Source: Mytilus trossulus
Taxonomy: Eukaryota; Mollusca; Bivalvia; Mytilida; Mytilidae
DNA: 64,000 bases
Direction of reading: 5' to 3'
Assembly (NCBI RefSeq): GCF_036588685.1
Contig: NC_086377.1
Location: forward strand, 74,964,283-75,028,282
The position numbers were made by a program, and so were the translations under genes. This document shows, in pieces, positions 1 through 11,900 of this stretch. Position 1 is the stretch's first letter; every line of letters starts with the position of its first letter. Below the pieces are notes generated by a model that saw only the letters and a list, made by a program, of their open reading frames with translations, had not been told where the DNA came from and searched no databases.

Positions 1-1698
1 AGCTTTCTACTGTCATTTGGTCTTTGGTGGAGAGCTTTCTGCTATGTCATTTGGTCTTTGGTGGAGAGCTTTCTACTGTCATTTGGTCTTTGGTGGAGAG
101 CTTTCTGCTATGTCATTTGGTCTTTGGTGGAGAGCTTTCTACTAGGTTATTTGGTCCCTGGTGGAGAGCTTTCTACTATGTGATTTGGTCTCTGGTGAAG
201 AGCTTTCTACTATGTCATTTGGTCTCTGGTGGAGAGCCTTCTACTATGTCATTTGGTCTCTGGTGGAGAGCCTTCTACTATGTCATTTGGTCTCTGGCGG
301 AGAGCCTTCTACTATGTCTTTTGGTCTCTGGTGGAGAGCTTTCTACTATGTCATTTGGTCTCTGGTGGAGAGCTTTCTGCTATGTCATTTGGTCTCTGGT
401 GGAGAGCTTTCTGCTATGTCATTTGGTCTCTGGTGTCATTTGGTCTCTGGTGGAGAGCTTTCTGCTATGTCATTTGGTCTCTGGTGGAGAGCTTTCTGCT
501 ATGTCATTTGGTCTCTGGTGGAGAGCTTTCTGCTATGTCATCTGGTCTCTGGTGGAGAGCTTTCTACTATGTCATCTGGTCTCTGGTGGAGAGCTTTCTG
601 CTATGTCATCTGGTCTCTGGTGGAGAGCTTTCTACTGTCATTTGGTCTCTGGTGGAGAGCTTTCTACTGTCATTTGGTCTCTGGTGGAGAGCTTTCTACT
701 GTCATTTGGTCTCTGGTGGAGAGCTTTCTGCTATGTTATTTGGTCCCTGGTGGAGAGCTTTCTACTATGTCATTTGGTCTCTGGTGGAGAGCTTTCTACT
801 GTCATTTGGTCTCTGCTGGAAAGCTTTCTACTGTCATTTGGTCTCTGGTGGAAAGCTTTATACTATGTCATTTGGTCTCTGGTGGAGAGCTTTCCGCTAT
901 GTCATTTGGTCTCTGGTGGAGAGCTTTCTACTGTCATTTGGTCTCTGGTGGAGAGCTTTCTACTGTCATTTGGTCTCTGGTGGAGAGCTTTCTTCTATGT
1001 CATTTGGTCTCTGGTGGAGAGCTTTCTACTATGTCATTTGGTCTCTAGTGGAGAGCTTTCTGCTATGTCATTTGGTCTCTGGTGGAGAGCTTTCTACTGT
1101 CATTTGGTCTCTGGTGGAGAGCTTTCTACTGTCATTTGGTCTCTGGTGGAGAGCTTTCTGCTATGTCATTTGGTCTCTGGTGGAGAGCTTTCTACTATGT
1201 CATTTGGTCTTTGGTGTAAGGCTTTCTGCTATGTCATATGGTCTCTGTTGGAGAGCTTTCTGCTATGTCATTTGGTCTCTGGTGGAGAGCTTTCTACTGT
1301 CATTTGGTCTCTGGTGGAGAGCTTTCTACTATGTCATTTGGTCTCTAGTGGAGAGCTTTCTGCTATGTTATTTGGTCTCTAGTGGAGAGCTTTCTGCTAT
1401 GTCATTTGGTCTCTAGTGGAGAGCTTTCTGCTATGTCATTTGGTCTCTGGTGGAGAGCTTTCTACTGTCATTTGGTCTCTGGTGGAGAGCTTTCTACTAT
1501 GTCATTTGGTCTCTGATGGAGAGCTTTCTGCTATGTCATTTGGTTTCTGGGGGATAGCTTTCTACTATGTCATTTGGTCTCTGGTGGAGAGCTTTCTACT
1601 ATGTCATTTGGTCTCTGGTGGAGAGCTTTCTACTATGTCATTTGGTCTCTGGTGGAGAGCTTTCTACTATGTCATTTGGTCTCTGGTGGAGAGCTTTC
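1..1698. repeat. 31/34 bp minisatellite array (about 50 units)
   Basis: Contiguous units of the form AGCTTTCTAC(TAT)GTCATTTGG followed by TCTCTGGTGGAG. Units are 34 bp, or 31 bp when TAT is missing. The first 180 bases use a TCTTTGG variant. The array runs off the left edge of the window. Three 34 bp units total 102 bp, so all forward frames stay open for long distances, which explains open frames of up to 452 codons here. It is not coding. Confidence 0.97.
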
Positions 1699-2344
1699 CC
1701 ATTGGCAATTATACAACATCGTCTTGTTTTCATATTAATCAAAATATTTGGAATTACAAATTTACACCAATGAGACTACCACAAATACCTTTATAAGACT
1801 TTTTTGGAGGGATTGTATGGTTTGTTGTGCGACCTTTTAATACACTGATTGTGTTGTCCTACCTATTATGACATTTTGAGTAAGTGTAAATTTGCATGGT
1901 GGTTGGTGTTGGTATAACAGAAGAACATCATCATGTATAGCAACTGGTCTCTTTTTGTAGTTCGAAAGATTCTCTCAGTTTTGTGTTTTTTACTTCAGTT
2001 TGTAAGTTGTAAATGAATTTTCGAGATTTAAACATCATTCTGCTCAATATGTCTGCGCCTAATGTATACTATTCATTACACTGTGTCTGTGAATTGCAGA
2101 ACATTGATTAGGGGTTTTATCAAATAATTGCTACACTGGCATTGCTGTTAATTATACTCGAAAAAGTTACGAAAAAAAAACAGATGGAAAGCTAGAGTTG
2201 AAAACAAATGATTGTTATCATACTGATGAATAAAATTGTCCTTGTATTTTTTTTTCTTTTATGTTTCAGCATTAAATTTTGCGATTTGATAGGGGACTTT
2301 CCATTCCGAATTTTCCTCGGTATTTTTGTATTTGTTTTTTTGTA
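1699..2344. other. Unassigned flank between the 31/34 bp array and the Roco gene
   Basis: AT-rich sequence. Right after the array is a short remnant (ATTGGCAATTATACAACATC) resembling the ATTGGCAATCATACCACATC end of the dispersed repeat at 27.4-27.6 kb, so the array may have grown beside such a copy. No coding exon recognised. Confidence 0.5.
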
Positions 2345-2350
2345 TTTATT
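2345..2350 (-). terminator. Candidate polyadenylation signal of the Roco gene
   Basis: AATAAA on the minus strand, 87 bases past the TAA at 2437-2439. The position suits a short 3' untranslated region, but in AT-rich DNA the hexamer is frequent by chance, so this is supportive rather than decisive. Confidence 0.4.
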
Positions 2351-2436
2351 TCGTTATAAAGAAACAAACCAACTATATGATGTCCAAAAATATCTGTCTT
2401 TTATGCATCCTAAGAAATTATTCAAAATGAAAATAA

Positions 2437-3227
2437 TTAAAGTAAAGTACATACCAGTTTCTGATTCCAAACTCTCCAGTTGTGTTTAATGTTTTCACCA
2501 TGTTCGCAAAGACATTCCTCTGTATCTACAACCATATTTTCTTCTGGAGTAAAACAGTTTAATTTTGAGCAGGAATACTCAGTGTGGAATGGTAACTTGT
2601 TGTTGGCTTTACAATGGATAGTTGACTGATAAAATTCAGATATTCTCTCCAAAGTAACAAACAAACAATCCCGGACACTGGTGGCTATATCAGGTAGTAT
2701 CAGGCCCTTGGAGCGCTTGTGGACAAGGTACAGTAAGATCTTATTTCCTTCTACACAGACAACAATATCATGCTCTTTATCAAATGATAACCCAACAAAC
2801 CCAGAAAACATAAGTTTCCGTCCTTGGTATTCTTTTAATGTCCACATACTCAGACATGCACATATTAGACGGTTTGGTAAGGCTGGAGGTATGATGGTTC
2901 CTTTGAAAACAAAGGCCAAACTTACAGTCCTCTCTGGTGTACATTCTTGTGTCAAGTAATCTGTATTATTTCTTTGTGTAAGCATACAGGGTACAAAGAA
3001 GTTTTCTATTGGTAGACGACTTCCTGTTTTTGTATCATATCTCCGTTGTTCGGATACGATATCTAGATGTATCAGCATATCAAATATGTACTCTTTAAAT
3101 GGTAAAATCTGACGGAATTCTTTTTGTTCCCAAATCTGGTAGAGGTCTACTTTTTGTATCATTCCCTTTTCAGACATTTTTTTGAAGGTTTTCCTTGTTT
3201 TATTTTCTTTGGGCCAAAATGCAACAT
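2437..3227 (-). CDS. Roco gene, exon 11: COR and C-terminal region
   Basis: The acceptor TTTATAG places the exon start at 3227, phase 1. It continues COR (VAFWPKENKTRKTFKKMSEK, then LYQIWEQKEFRQILPFKEYI and FDMLIHLDIVSEQRRYD). A folded C-terminal part follows with RLICACLSMWTLKEY, FSGFVGLSFDKEHDIVVCVE, GNKILLYLVHKRSKGLI, VRDCLFVTLERISEFYQSTI and a Cys-rich tail (CSKLNC, CLCEHGE) ending NWRVWNQKL. The end is uncertain. The frame can run to a TAA at 2437-2439 (VCTLL then stop), or a GTATGT donor at 2454-2449 could splice onward. An AATAAA lies 87 bases past the stop, which favours termination here. Downstream of the nonsense codon this exon would be untranslated, yet it remains fully open. Confidence 0.88.
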
Positions 3228-3864
3228 CTATAAAAATGAAATGAGGAAGATGTTTTCAGACTTAAAATATAGTTTATATTATGAGGTAATACCAGTCTAT
3301 AAAAGCTACATGATAAAAAAAAATTGTATCGCTCACTTCGATCAGCACTGGAACAAACAATTTATCCTAATATTTAAATTATTTGTCTTTTATATCAGAA
3401 AACATTATTTTTTTGTTTAGTCTGTTCTAACAGGATTTGATGATCAAAGTTGAATCATTTGCCATTTGGAAGAAAATAATCTGAAACAAGGCTTGCATGT
3501 GCTGTGGGAAAACTGTGAGTTTTCAAATGTTTGCATGGTTTCTACATGTTTCTGTAGAAGAAACACTAAGAATGATGCATGGCAGTCATCAATGATGACA
3601 TCTTGTCAGTCAATTACTGTCGTTCATATTTTTAATTTTCAGCTTTTAGCACATAAAGTTTACTCCTCAGTTACTATTGATTCTAAGTACATGAAGTTTA
3701 TTATAATGATTACCTGGATTTAATACATTTCTTTTCGGTGGGGAATTTTATTAATTTTGAGGGAAGTTCCCAAGCTGTGATCGTATATATAAAGAAGAAT
3801 ATAATGTTAAACACACTGAATGTGGTTTTTTTTCCTTGACAAATAAGTGAAATTTGATTTTATA
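3228..3864. other. Intron sequence, nothing recognised
   Basis: AT-rich start of the 14.2 kb intron upstream of exon 11 (as the gene is read, its 3' part). Only the exon 11 acceptor at its left edge was identified. Confidence 0.5.
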
Positions 3865-6090
3865 AAATAGGAGCGAGATATACCAGAGGGACATTATAAA
3901 CTGACATAGCCATGACTAAAAAACAAAAAGACAATCAAACAAATATGATATTAGAAAATAGGGCAAAATATAACAGAGGGACATTCAAACTCATATACTG
4001 ACATCGCCATGGCTAAAAAAAGAAAAAAAGACAAACAGACAAATATGATATTTGTTACACGAGCGAGATATACCAGAGGGACGTTGAAACTCATAAACTG
4101 ACATAGCCATGGCTAAAAAAGAAAAAAGACAAACAGACAAATATGATATTATAAAACAGGAGCGAAATATATTAAAGGGACATTGAAACTCATAAACTGA
4201 CATAGCCATGGCCAAAAAAGAAAGAGACAAACACACAAATTTGATATTATAAAATAGGGTCGAAATACACCCGAGGGACATTCAAACTCATAAACTGACA
4301 TCACCATGACTAAAAAAGAAAAAAAGACAAACAGACAAATATGATATTATCAAACAGGAGCGAGATATACCAGAGGGACATTGAAACTCATAAACTGACA
4401 AAGCCATGACTAAAACACAAAACACACAAACAGACAAATATGATATTACAAAATAGGGGCCAAATACACCAGAGGGACATTCATACTCATAAACTGATAT
4501 TGCCATGGCTAAAAAAGAAAAACACAAACAGACAAATATGATATTATAAAATAGGGGCCAAATACACCAGAGGGACATTCATACTCATAAACTGACATTG
4601 CCATGGATAAAAAAGACAAAAAAAGATAAACAGACAAATATGATATTATAAAATAGGGGCTAAATACACCAGAGGGACATTCATACTCATAAACTGACAT
4701 TGCCATGGCTAAAAATGAAAAACACAAACAGACAAATATGATATTATAAAATAGGGGCCATATACACCAGAGGGACATTCATACTCATAAACTGACATTG
4801 CCATGGATAAAAAAGAAAAAAAAGACAAACAGACAAATATGATATTATAAAATAGGGGTCAAATACAACAGAGGGACATTCATACTCATAAACTGACATT
4901 GCCATGGCTAAAAAAGAAAAACACAAACAGACAAATATGATATTATAAAATAGGGGCCAAATATAACAGAGGGACATTCCTACTCATAAACTGACATTGC
5001 CATGGCTAAAAAAGAAAAATATAAACAGACAAATATGATATTATAAAATAGGGGCCAAATATAACAGAGGGACATTCCTACTCATAAACTGACATTGCAA
5101 TGGCTAAAAAAGAAAAAAACAAACAGACAAATTTTATATTATAAAATAGGGGCCAAATACACCAGAGGGACATTCATACTCATAAACTGACATTGCCATG
5201 GCTAAAAAAGAAAAACACAAACAGACAAATATGATATTATAAAATAGGGGCCAAATATAACAGAGGGACATTCCTACTCATAAACTGACATTGCCATGAC
5301 TAAAAAAGAAAAATACAAACAGACAAAAATGATATTATAAAATAGGGGCCAAATATAACAGAGGGACATTCATACTCATAAACTGACATTGCCATGGCTA
5401 ACAAAGAAAAACACAAACAGACAAATATGATTTTATAAAATAGGGGCCGAATTTAACAGAGGGACATTCATACTCTTAAACTGACATTGCCATGGCTAAA
5501 AAAGAAAAAAACCACAAAACAGACAAATATGATATTATAAAATAGGGGCCAAATATAACAGAGGGACATTCTGTCTCATAAACTGACATTGCCATGGCTA
5601 AAAAAGAAAAACACAAACAGACAAATATGATATTATAAAATAGGGGTCAAATATAACAGAGGGCATTCATACTCATAAATTGACATTGCCAAGACTAACA
5701 AAGAAAAAGACATTCAGACAAATATGATATTATAAAATAGGGGCCAAATATAACAGAGGGACATTCCTACTCACAAACTGACATTGCCATGGCTAACAAA
5801 GAAAAACACAAACAGACGCATAAGATATTATAAAATAGGGGCGAAATATACCAGAGGGACATTCCAACTCATAAACTGACATCGCCATGGCTAACAAAGA
5901 AAAACACAAACAGACAAATATGATATTATAAAACAGGAGCGAAATATACCAGAGGCACATTCAAACTCATCAACTGACTTTGCCATGGCTAACAAAGAAA
6001 AACACAAACAGACAAATAAGATATTATAAAATAGGGGCGAAATATACCAGAGGGACATTCAAACTCAAAAACTGACATTGCCATAGATAC
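3865..6090. repeat. About 98 bp tandem repeat array (about 22 units)
   Basis: Units contain AGAGGGACATTCATACTCAT, AACTGACATTGCCATGGCTA, an A-rich tract, CAAACAGACAAATATGATAT and TATAAAATAGGGGCCAAATA. The spacing between AGAGGGACAT landmarks is 98-102 bp, varying mainly with the A-tract. Edge units are more diverged (GAGCGAGATATACC variants) and central ones more uniform, the usual sign of local homogenisation. Minus-strand open frames of 77-96 codons are by-products. Confidence 0.95.
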
Positions 6091-6597
6091 GACATAATCC
6101 GTTATCATTTGTAAAACGAATATTTCATAACAGTCAACCAACTTGTGATGGTGTCCGTAAAAATTACTTTCAACTTCACCGTTTGGAACTATTGGTTTAA
6201 TTTAGCAGGAATTTCTGCTCTATTGGTGAGGTTCAGATTTCCGGATGAAATGTGTTCCCTTATATAAATAGAAAGTGACGCAGTTACAACATGATGGGAG
6301 AACTAAGTATTAATAGTTGATATTTCATGATTATGAAGAATAAATGTCTGCAGACTTTCAGACAATTGATTAATCCAGGATATCTTCAATCAAAATACAA
6401 GTTTCATTTAAATCTGTGTATAAAACTTGTTGTATCTTTTGACAAAAATTTCAAAAATGTGAAAGGGTTCCCTGGAACTAAGTGTCTCGCCTACTTTTGC
6501 TGTAAATTGCAGGATCATCAAAAATGAGGGAAAAAAACAATAAAAATATTCCGCTTGATACCATGTTTGGATTGTAGGAAGCTTCTGTCCAAGTTTA
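6091..6597. other. Intron sequence, nothing recognised
   Basis: Unique-looking AT-rich sequence between the 98 bp array and the dispersed element. A 66-codon open frame at 6327-6527 has no recognisable domain and no splice context. Confidence 0.4.
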
Positions 6598-8690
6598 GTA
6601 ACCAGATGCTCCGTAGGGCGTAGCTTTATACGACCCCAGAGGTTGAACCCTGAACGGTTGGGGCAAGTATGGACACAACATTCAAGCTGGATTCCGCTCT
6701 AAATTTGGATTGTGATTAAATAGTTGACACATCATAGGTTTCTGACACAGAATGAATGTATTCAAATGAACTTAAAATTTTTGTTTTCTCTTAGAGCAAT
6801 TCACTATGCTGTTGAATATTAATCCTCTCAAAAAAATGTTTGAAGAAATTTTCTTTTTATTTATGAAATTTCAAATGAGAAAAATTGAACCCAATTTTTT
6901 AATCACATCCCCCTTTCCCTTATTCCAAAACTAATTTCAATTAAAATATTCTAATGGAGTTTGCAACAATTACTACTCATTTAAATACATCATAAAATAT
7001 TAAGATGTAAAAAAACTGCTTGTTATCACTGAATGGTAAAGATTATTTAAATTTATCAGTTGGTAGTAAAAAGTGAATATACATTGTATATTGTATATAA
7101 CAAAGATTTAAGTTAATTCTGGACAAAGAAAGATAACTCCAATGAAAAAAAATTCTTGCAGATATTTCTTGCTTACTATACTGGACAAAGAAAGATAACT
7201 CTTATTTAAAAAAAAATTTGCTATTTCACAATATTGTGAAATTAAATATTTCTTGCCATTGCACAATACTGTGCAATTGAAAAGACTTGCTATTGCACAA
7301 TACTTAATATAATAATTTTAGATCCTGATTTGGACCAACTTGAAAACTGGGCCCATAATCAAAAATCTAAGTACATGTTTAGATTCAGCATATCAAAGAG
7401 GCCCAAGAATTAAATTTTTGTTAAAATCAAACTTAGTTTAATTTTGGACCCTTTGCACTTTAATTTAGACCAATTTTAAAACTGGATCAAAAATCAAGAA
7501 TCTACATACACAGTTAGATTTGGCATATCAAAGAACCCCAATTATTCAATTTTTGATGAAATCAAACAATGTTTAATTTTGGACCTCAATTTGGGCCAAC
7601 TTGAAAACTGGGCCAATAATCAAAAATCTAAGTACATTCTTAGATTCAGCATATCAAAGAACCCCAAGGTTTCAATTTTTGTTAAAATCAAACTAAGTTT
7701 AATTTTGGACCCTTTGGACCTTAATGTAGACCAATTTGAAAACGGGACCAAAAATTAAGAATCTACATACACAGTTAGATTCGGCATATTAAAGAACCCC
7801 AATTATTCAATTTTGATGAAATCAAACAAAGTTTAATTTTGGACCCTTTGGGCCCCTTTTTCCTTAACTGTTGGGACCAAAACTCCCAAAATCAATACCA
7901 ACCTTCCTTTTATAGTCATAAACCTTGTGTTTAAATTTCATAGATTTCTATTTACTAATACTAACGTTATGGTGCAAAAACCAAGAAAAATGCTTATTTG
8001 GGTCCCTTTTTGGCCCCTTTTTCCTAAAATGTTGGGACCTCAACTCCCAAAATTATTACCAACCTTCCTTTTGTGGTCATAAACATTGTGTTTAGATTTA
8101 TGATTTCTATTCACTTAAACTAAAGTTATTGTGCGAAAACCAAGAATAATGCTTATTTGGGCCCTTTTTTGGCCCCTAATTCCTAAACTGTTGGAACCAA
8201 AACTCTCAAAATCAATCCCAACCTTTCTTTTGTGGTCATAAACCTTGTGTCCAAATTTCATAGATTTCTATTAACTTAAACTAAAGTTATAGTGCGAAAA
8301 CCAAAAAAATGCTTATTTGGGCCCTTTTTGGCCCCTAATTCCTAAAATGTTGGGACCAAAACTCCCAAAATCAATACCAGCCTTCCTTTTATGGTCGTAA
8401 ACCTTGTGTTAAAATTTCATAGATTTCTATTCACTTTTACTAAAGTTAGAGTGCGAAAACTAAAAGTCCATTTATAAGTAAAATACGGATAAATGGAATT
8501 TTATTTTCACAAAATTTACTTCTGGATACTATCTTATGATCATAAGCAAGCTTCTGTCCAAGTTTGGTAAAAATTAAGTATGGTTTAAGAAAGTTATTAA
8601 AATTTCAAAAACTTTAACCACAGAGTGAATATTTGTGGACGGCGCCACCGCCGCTGACGACGACGGAATGTAGGATCGCTTAGTCTCGCT
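6598..8690 (+). mobile_element. Dispersed 2 kb element, copy A
   Basis: Starts GTAACCAGATGCTCCGTAGG and matches, over most of its length, the reverse complement of 55541-57493 and part of 21365-22510. Internal features are a TTGCACAATACTGTGCAATT palindrome region near 7240-7310, alternating blocks with TTTTGGACC and CTTGAAAACTGG, and four repeats of the GGGACCAAAACTCCCAAAAT type at 7870-8460. It ends in a GC-rich stretch (CGCCACCGCCGCTGACGACG). There is no long open frame, so it is non-autonomous; its class is unknown. Confidence 0.8.
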
Positions 8691-8914
8691 TTTTCAACTT
8701 AAGTCGAAGGCAGGACAAAAATGGGAACCAATGAATAATTTGTAACACTAGGCATCAATATGGGCACTTATACCATTTTGCAACTGTGTTTCATTTGTGG
8801 TCAAAATGCACTGATCCTGCAACAAAATTTAAAATAAAAACATGGAATGCGCTACAGAGACAACTACCCAACCAAAATGCAGAAAACATCCAAAGGCCAC
8901 CAACACATTAAAAA
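8691..8914. other. Short spacer with a fragment of a dispersed repeat
   Basis: Contains CATGGAATGCGCTACAGAGA, CAACTACCCAACCAAAATGC and AAAGGCCACCAACAC, a diverged piece resembling the dispersed repeat at 28.8-28.93 kb (GAGACAGCAACCCAACCAAA). No gene. Confidence 0.4.
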
Positions 8915-11900
8915 CTAGAGGCTCCAAAGAGCCTGTGTCGCTCACCTTGGTCTATGTGAATATTAAACAAAGGAAGCAGATGGATTCATGACAAAATTGT
9001 GTTTTGGTGATGGTGATGTGTTTGTAAATCTTACTTTACTAAACAGTCTTGCTGCTAACATTTATCTCTATCTATAATGAACTTGGCCCAGTAGTTTCAG
9101 TGGAAAATGTTAATAAAAATTTACAAATGTTATGAAAATTGTTAAAAATTGACTATAAAGGACAATAACTCCTTAAGGGGTCAATTGACCATTTCGGTCA
9201 TGTTGACTTAATTGTAAATCTTACTTTGCTGAACATAATTGCTGTTTACAGTTTATCTCTTTCTATAATAATATTCAAGATAATAACCAAAAACAGCAAA
9301 ATTTCCTTAAAATTACCTTAAAAGGGGCAGCAACCCAACAATGGGTTGTCAGATTTATCTGAAAATTATAGGGCAGATAGATCTTCATCTGATAAACAAT
9401 TTTACCCCATGTCGGATTTGCTCTAAATGCTTTGGTTTTTGAGTTATAAGCCAAAAACTGCATTTTACCCCTATGTTCTATTTTTAGCTGTGGCAGCCAT
9501 CTTGATTTGATAGTCGGGTCACCGGACACATTTTTAAAACAAGATACCCCAAAGACGATTGTTGCCAAGTCTGGATTAATTTGGACTAGTAGTTTCATAG
9601 AAGATTTTTGTAAAAGATAACTAAGATTTACGAAAAATGGTTAAAAATTGACTATAAGGGCAATAACTCCTAAAGGGGTCAACTGACCATTTCGGTCATG
9701 TTGACTTATTTGTAAATCCTACTTTGCTAAACATTATTAATGTTTACAGTTATCTCTATCTATAATAATATTCAAGATAATAACCAAACTAGAGGCTCTA
9801 AAGAGCCTGTGTCGCTCACCTTGGTATATGTGAATATTAAACAAAGGAAGCAGATGAATTCATGACAAAATTGTGTTTTGTTGATGGTGATGTGTTTTTA
9901 AATCTTACTTTACTAAACAGTCTTGCTGCTTACAATTATCTCTATCTATAATGAAATTGGCCCAGTAGTATCAGTGGAAATGTTAATTAAAAATTTACAA
10001 ATTTTATGAAAATTGTTAAAAATTGACTATAAAGGACAATAACTCCTTAGGGGGTCAATTGACCATTTCGGTCATGTTGACTTATTTATAGATCCTACTT
10101 TGCTGAACATTATTGCTGTTTACAGTTTATCTTTATCTATAATAATATTCAAGATAATAACCAAAAACAGCAAAATTTCCTTAAAATTACCGATTCACGG
10201 GCAGCAACCCAACAACAGGTTGTCAGATTCATCTTCCAATTACAGGGCAGATAGTTATTGATCTAATAAACAAATTCACCCCAAGTCAGATTGCTCTAAA
10301 TGCTTTGGTTTTGAGTTATAAGCCAAAAACTGCATTTTACCCCTATGTTCTATTTTTAGCCTTTGTGGCCATCTTGGTTGGTTGACCTGGTCACGCCACA
10401 CATTTTTTAAACGAGATACCCCAAAGATGATTGTTGCTAAGTTTGGATTAATTTGGCCCAGTAGTTTCAGAGGAGAAGATTTTTGTAAAGATAACTAAGA
10501 TTTACGAAAAAATGGTTAAAAATTGACTATAAAGGGCAATAACTCCTAAACAGGTCAACTGACCATTTTGGTCATGTTGACTTATTTGTAGATAATACTT
10601 TGTTGAACATTATTGCTGTTTACAGTTTATCTCTATCTATAATAATATTCAAGATAAAAACCAAAAACAGCAAAATTTCCTTAAAATTACCAATTCAGGA
10701 GCAGCAACCCAACAACCAATTGACTGATTCATCTGAAAATTTCAGGGCAAATAGATCTTGACCTGATTAACATTTTTATCTCTGTCAAATTTCCTCAAAA
10801 GGTTTTGGTTTTTGAGTTATAAGCCAAAAACTGCATTTTACCCCTATGTTCTATTTTTAGCCCTGGCGGCCATCTTGGTTGGTTGACCTGGTCACGCCAC
10901 ACATTTTTTAAACGAGATACCCCAAAGATGATTGTTGCTAAGTTTGGATTAATTTGGCCCAGTAGTTTCAGAGGAGAAGATTTTTGTAAAGATAACTAAG
11001 ATTTACGAAAAAATGGTTAAAAATTGACTATAAAGGGCAATAACTCCTAAACAGGTCAACTGACCATTTTGATCATGTTCACTTATTTGTAGATAATACT
11101 TTGTTGAACATTATTGCTGTTTACAGTTTATCTCTATCTATAATAATATTCAAGATAAAAACCAAAAACAGCAAAATTTCCTTAAAATTACCAATTCAGG
11201 AGCAGCAACCCAACAACCAATTGACTGATTCATCTGAAAATTTCAGGGCAAATAGATCTTGACCTGATTAACATTTTTATCTCTGTCAAATTTCCTCAAA
11301 AGGTTTTGGTTTTTGAGTTATAAGCCAAAAACTGCATTTTACCCCTATGTTCTATTTTTAGCCCTGGCGGCCAACTTGGTTGGTTGACCAGGTCACGCCA
11401 CACATTTTTAAAACTAAATACCCCAAAGATGATTGTGGCCAAGTTTGGATTAACTTGGCCCAGTAGTTTCAGAGGAGAAGATTTTTGTAAAAGATTACTT
11501 TAATTTATGAAAAATGGTTAAAAATTTACTATAAAGGGCAATAACTCCTAAACGGGTCAACTGACCATTTTGGTCATGTTGACTTATTTGTAGATCTTAC
11601 TTTGCTGAACATTATTGCTGTTTACAGTTTATCTCTATCTATAATAATATTCAAGATAAAAACCAAAAACAGCAAAATTTCCTTAAAATTACCAATTCAG
11701 GGGCAGCAACCCAACAACCGATTGACCGATTCATCTGAAAATTTCAGGGCAGATAGATCTTGACCTGATAAACATATTTACCCCATGTCAGATTTGCTCT
11801 AAATGCTTTGGTTTTTGAGTTATAAGCCAAAAACTGCATTTTACCCCTATGTTCTATTTTTAGCCCTGGCGGCCATCTTGGTTGGTTGACCGGGTCACGC

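Noticed and set aside
24-1416. Open frames of 452, 395 and 295 codons at the left edge
   Set aside because: They are translations of the 31/34 bp array in three frames; frames stay open because three units total 102 bp. No splice sites or domains.
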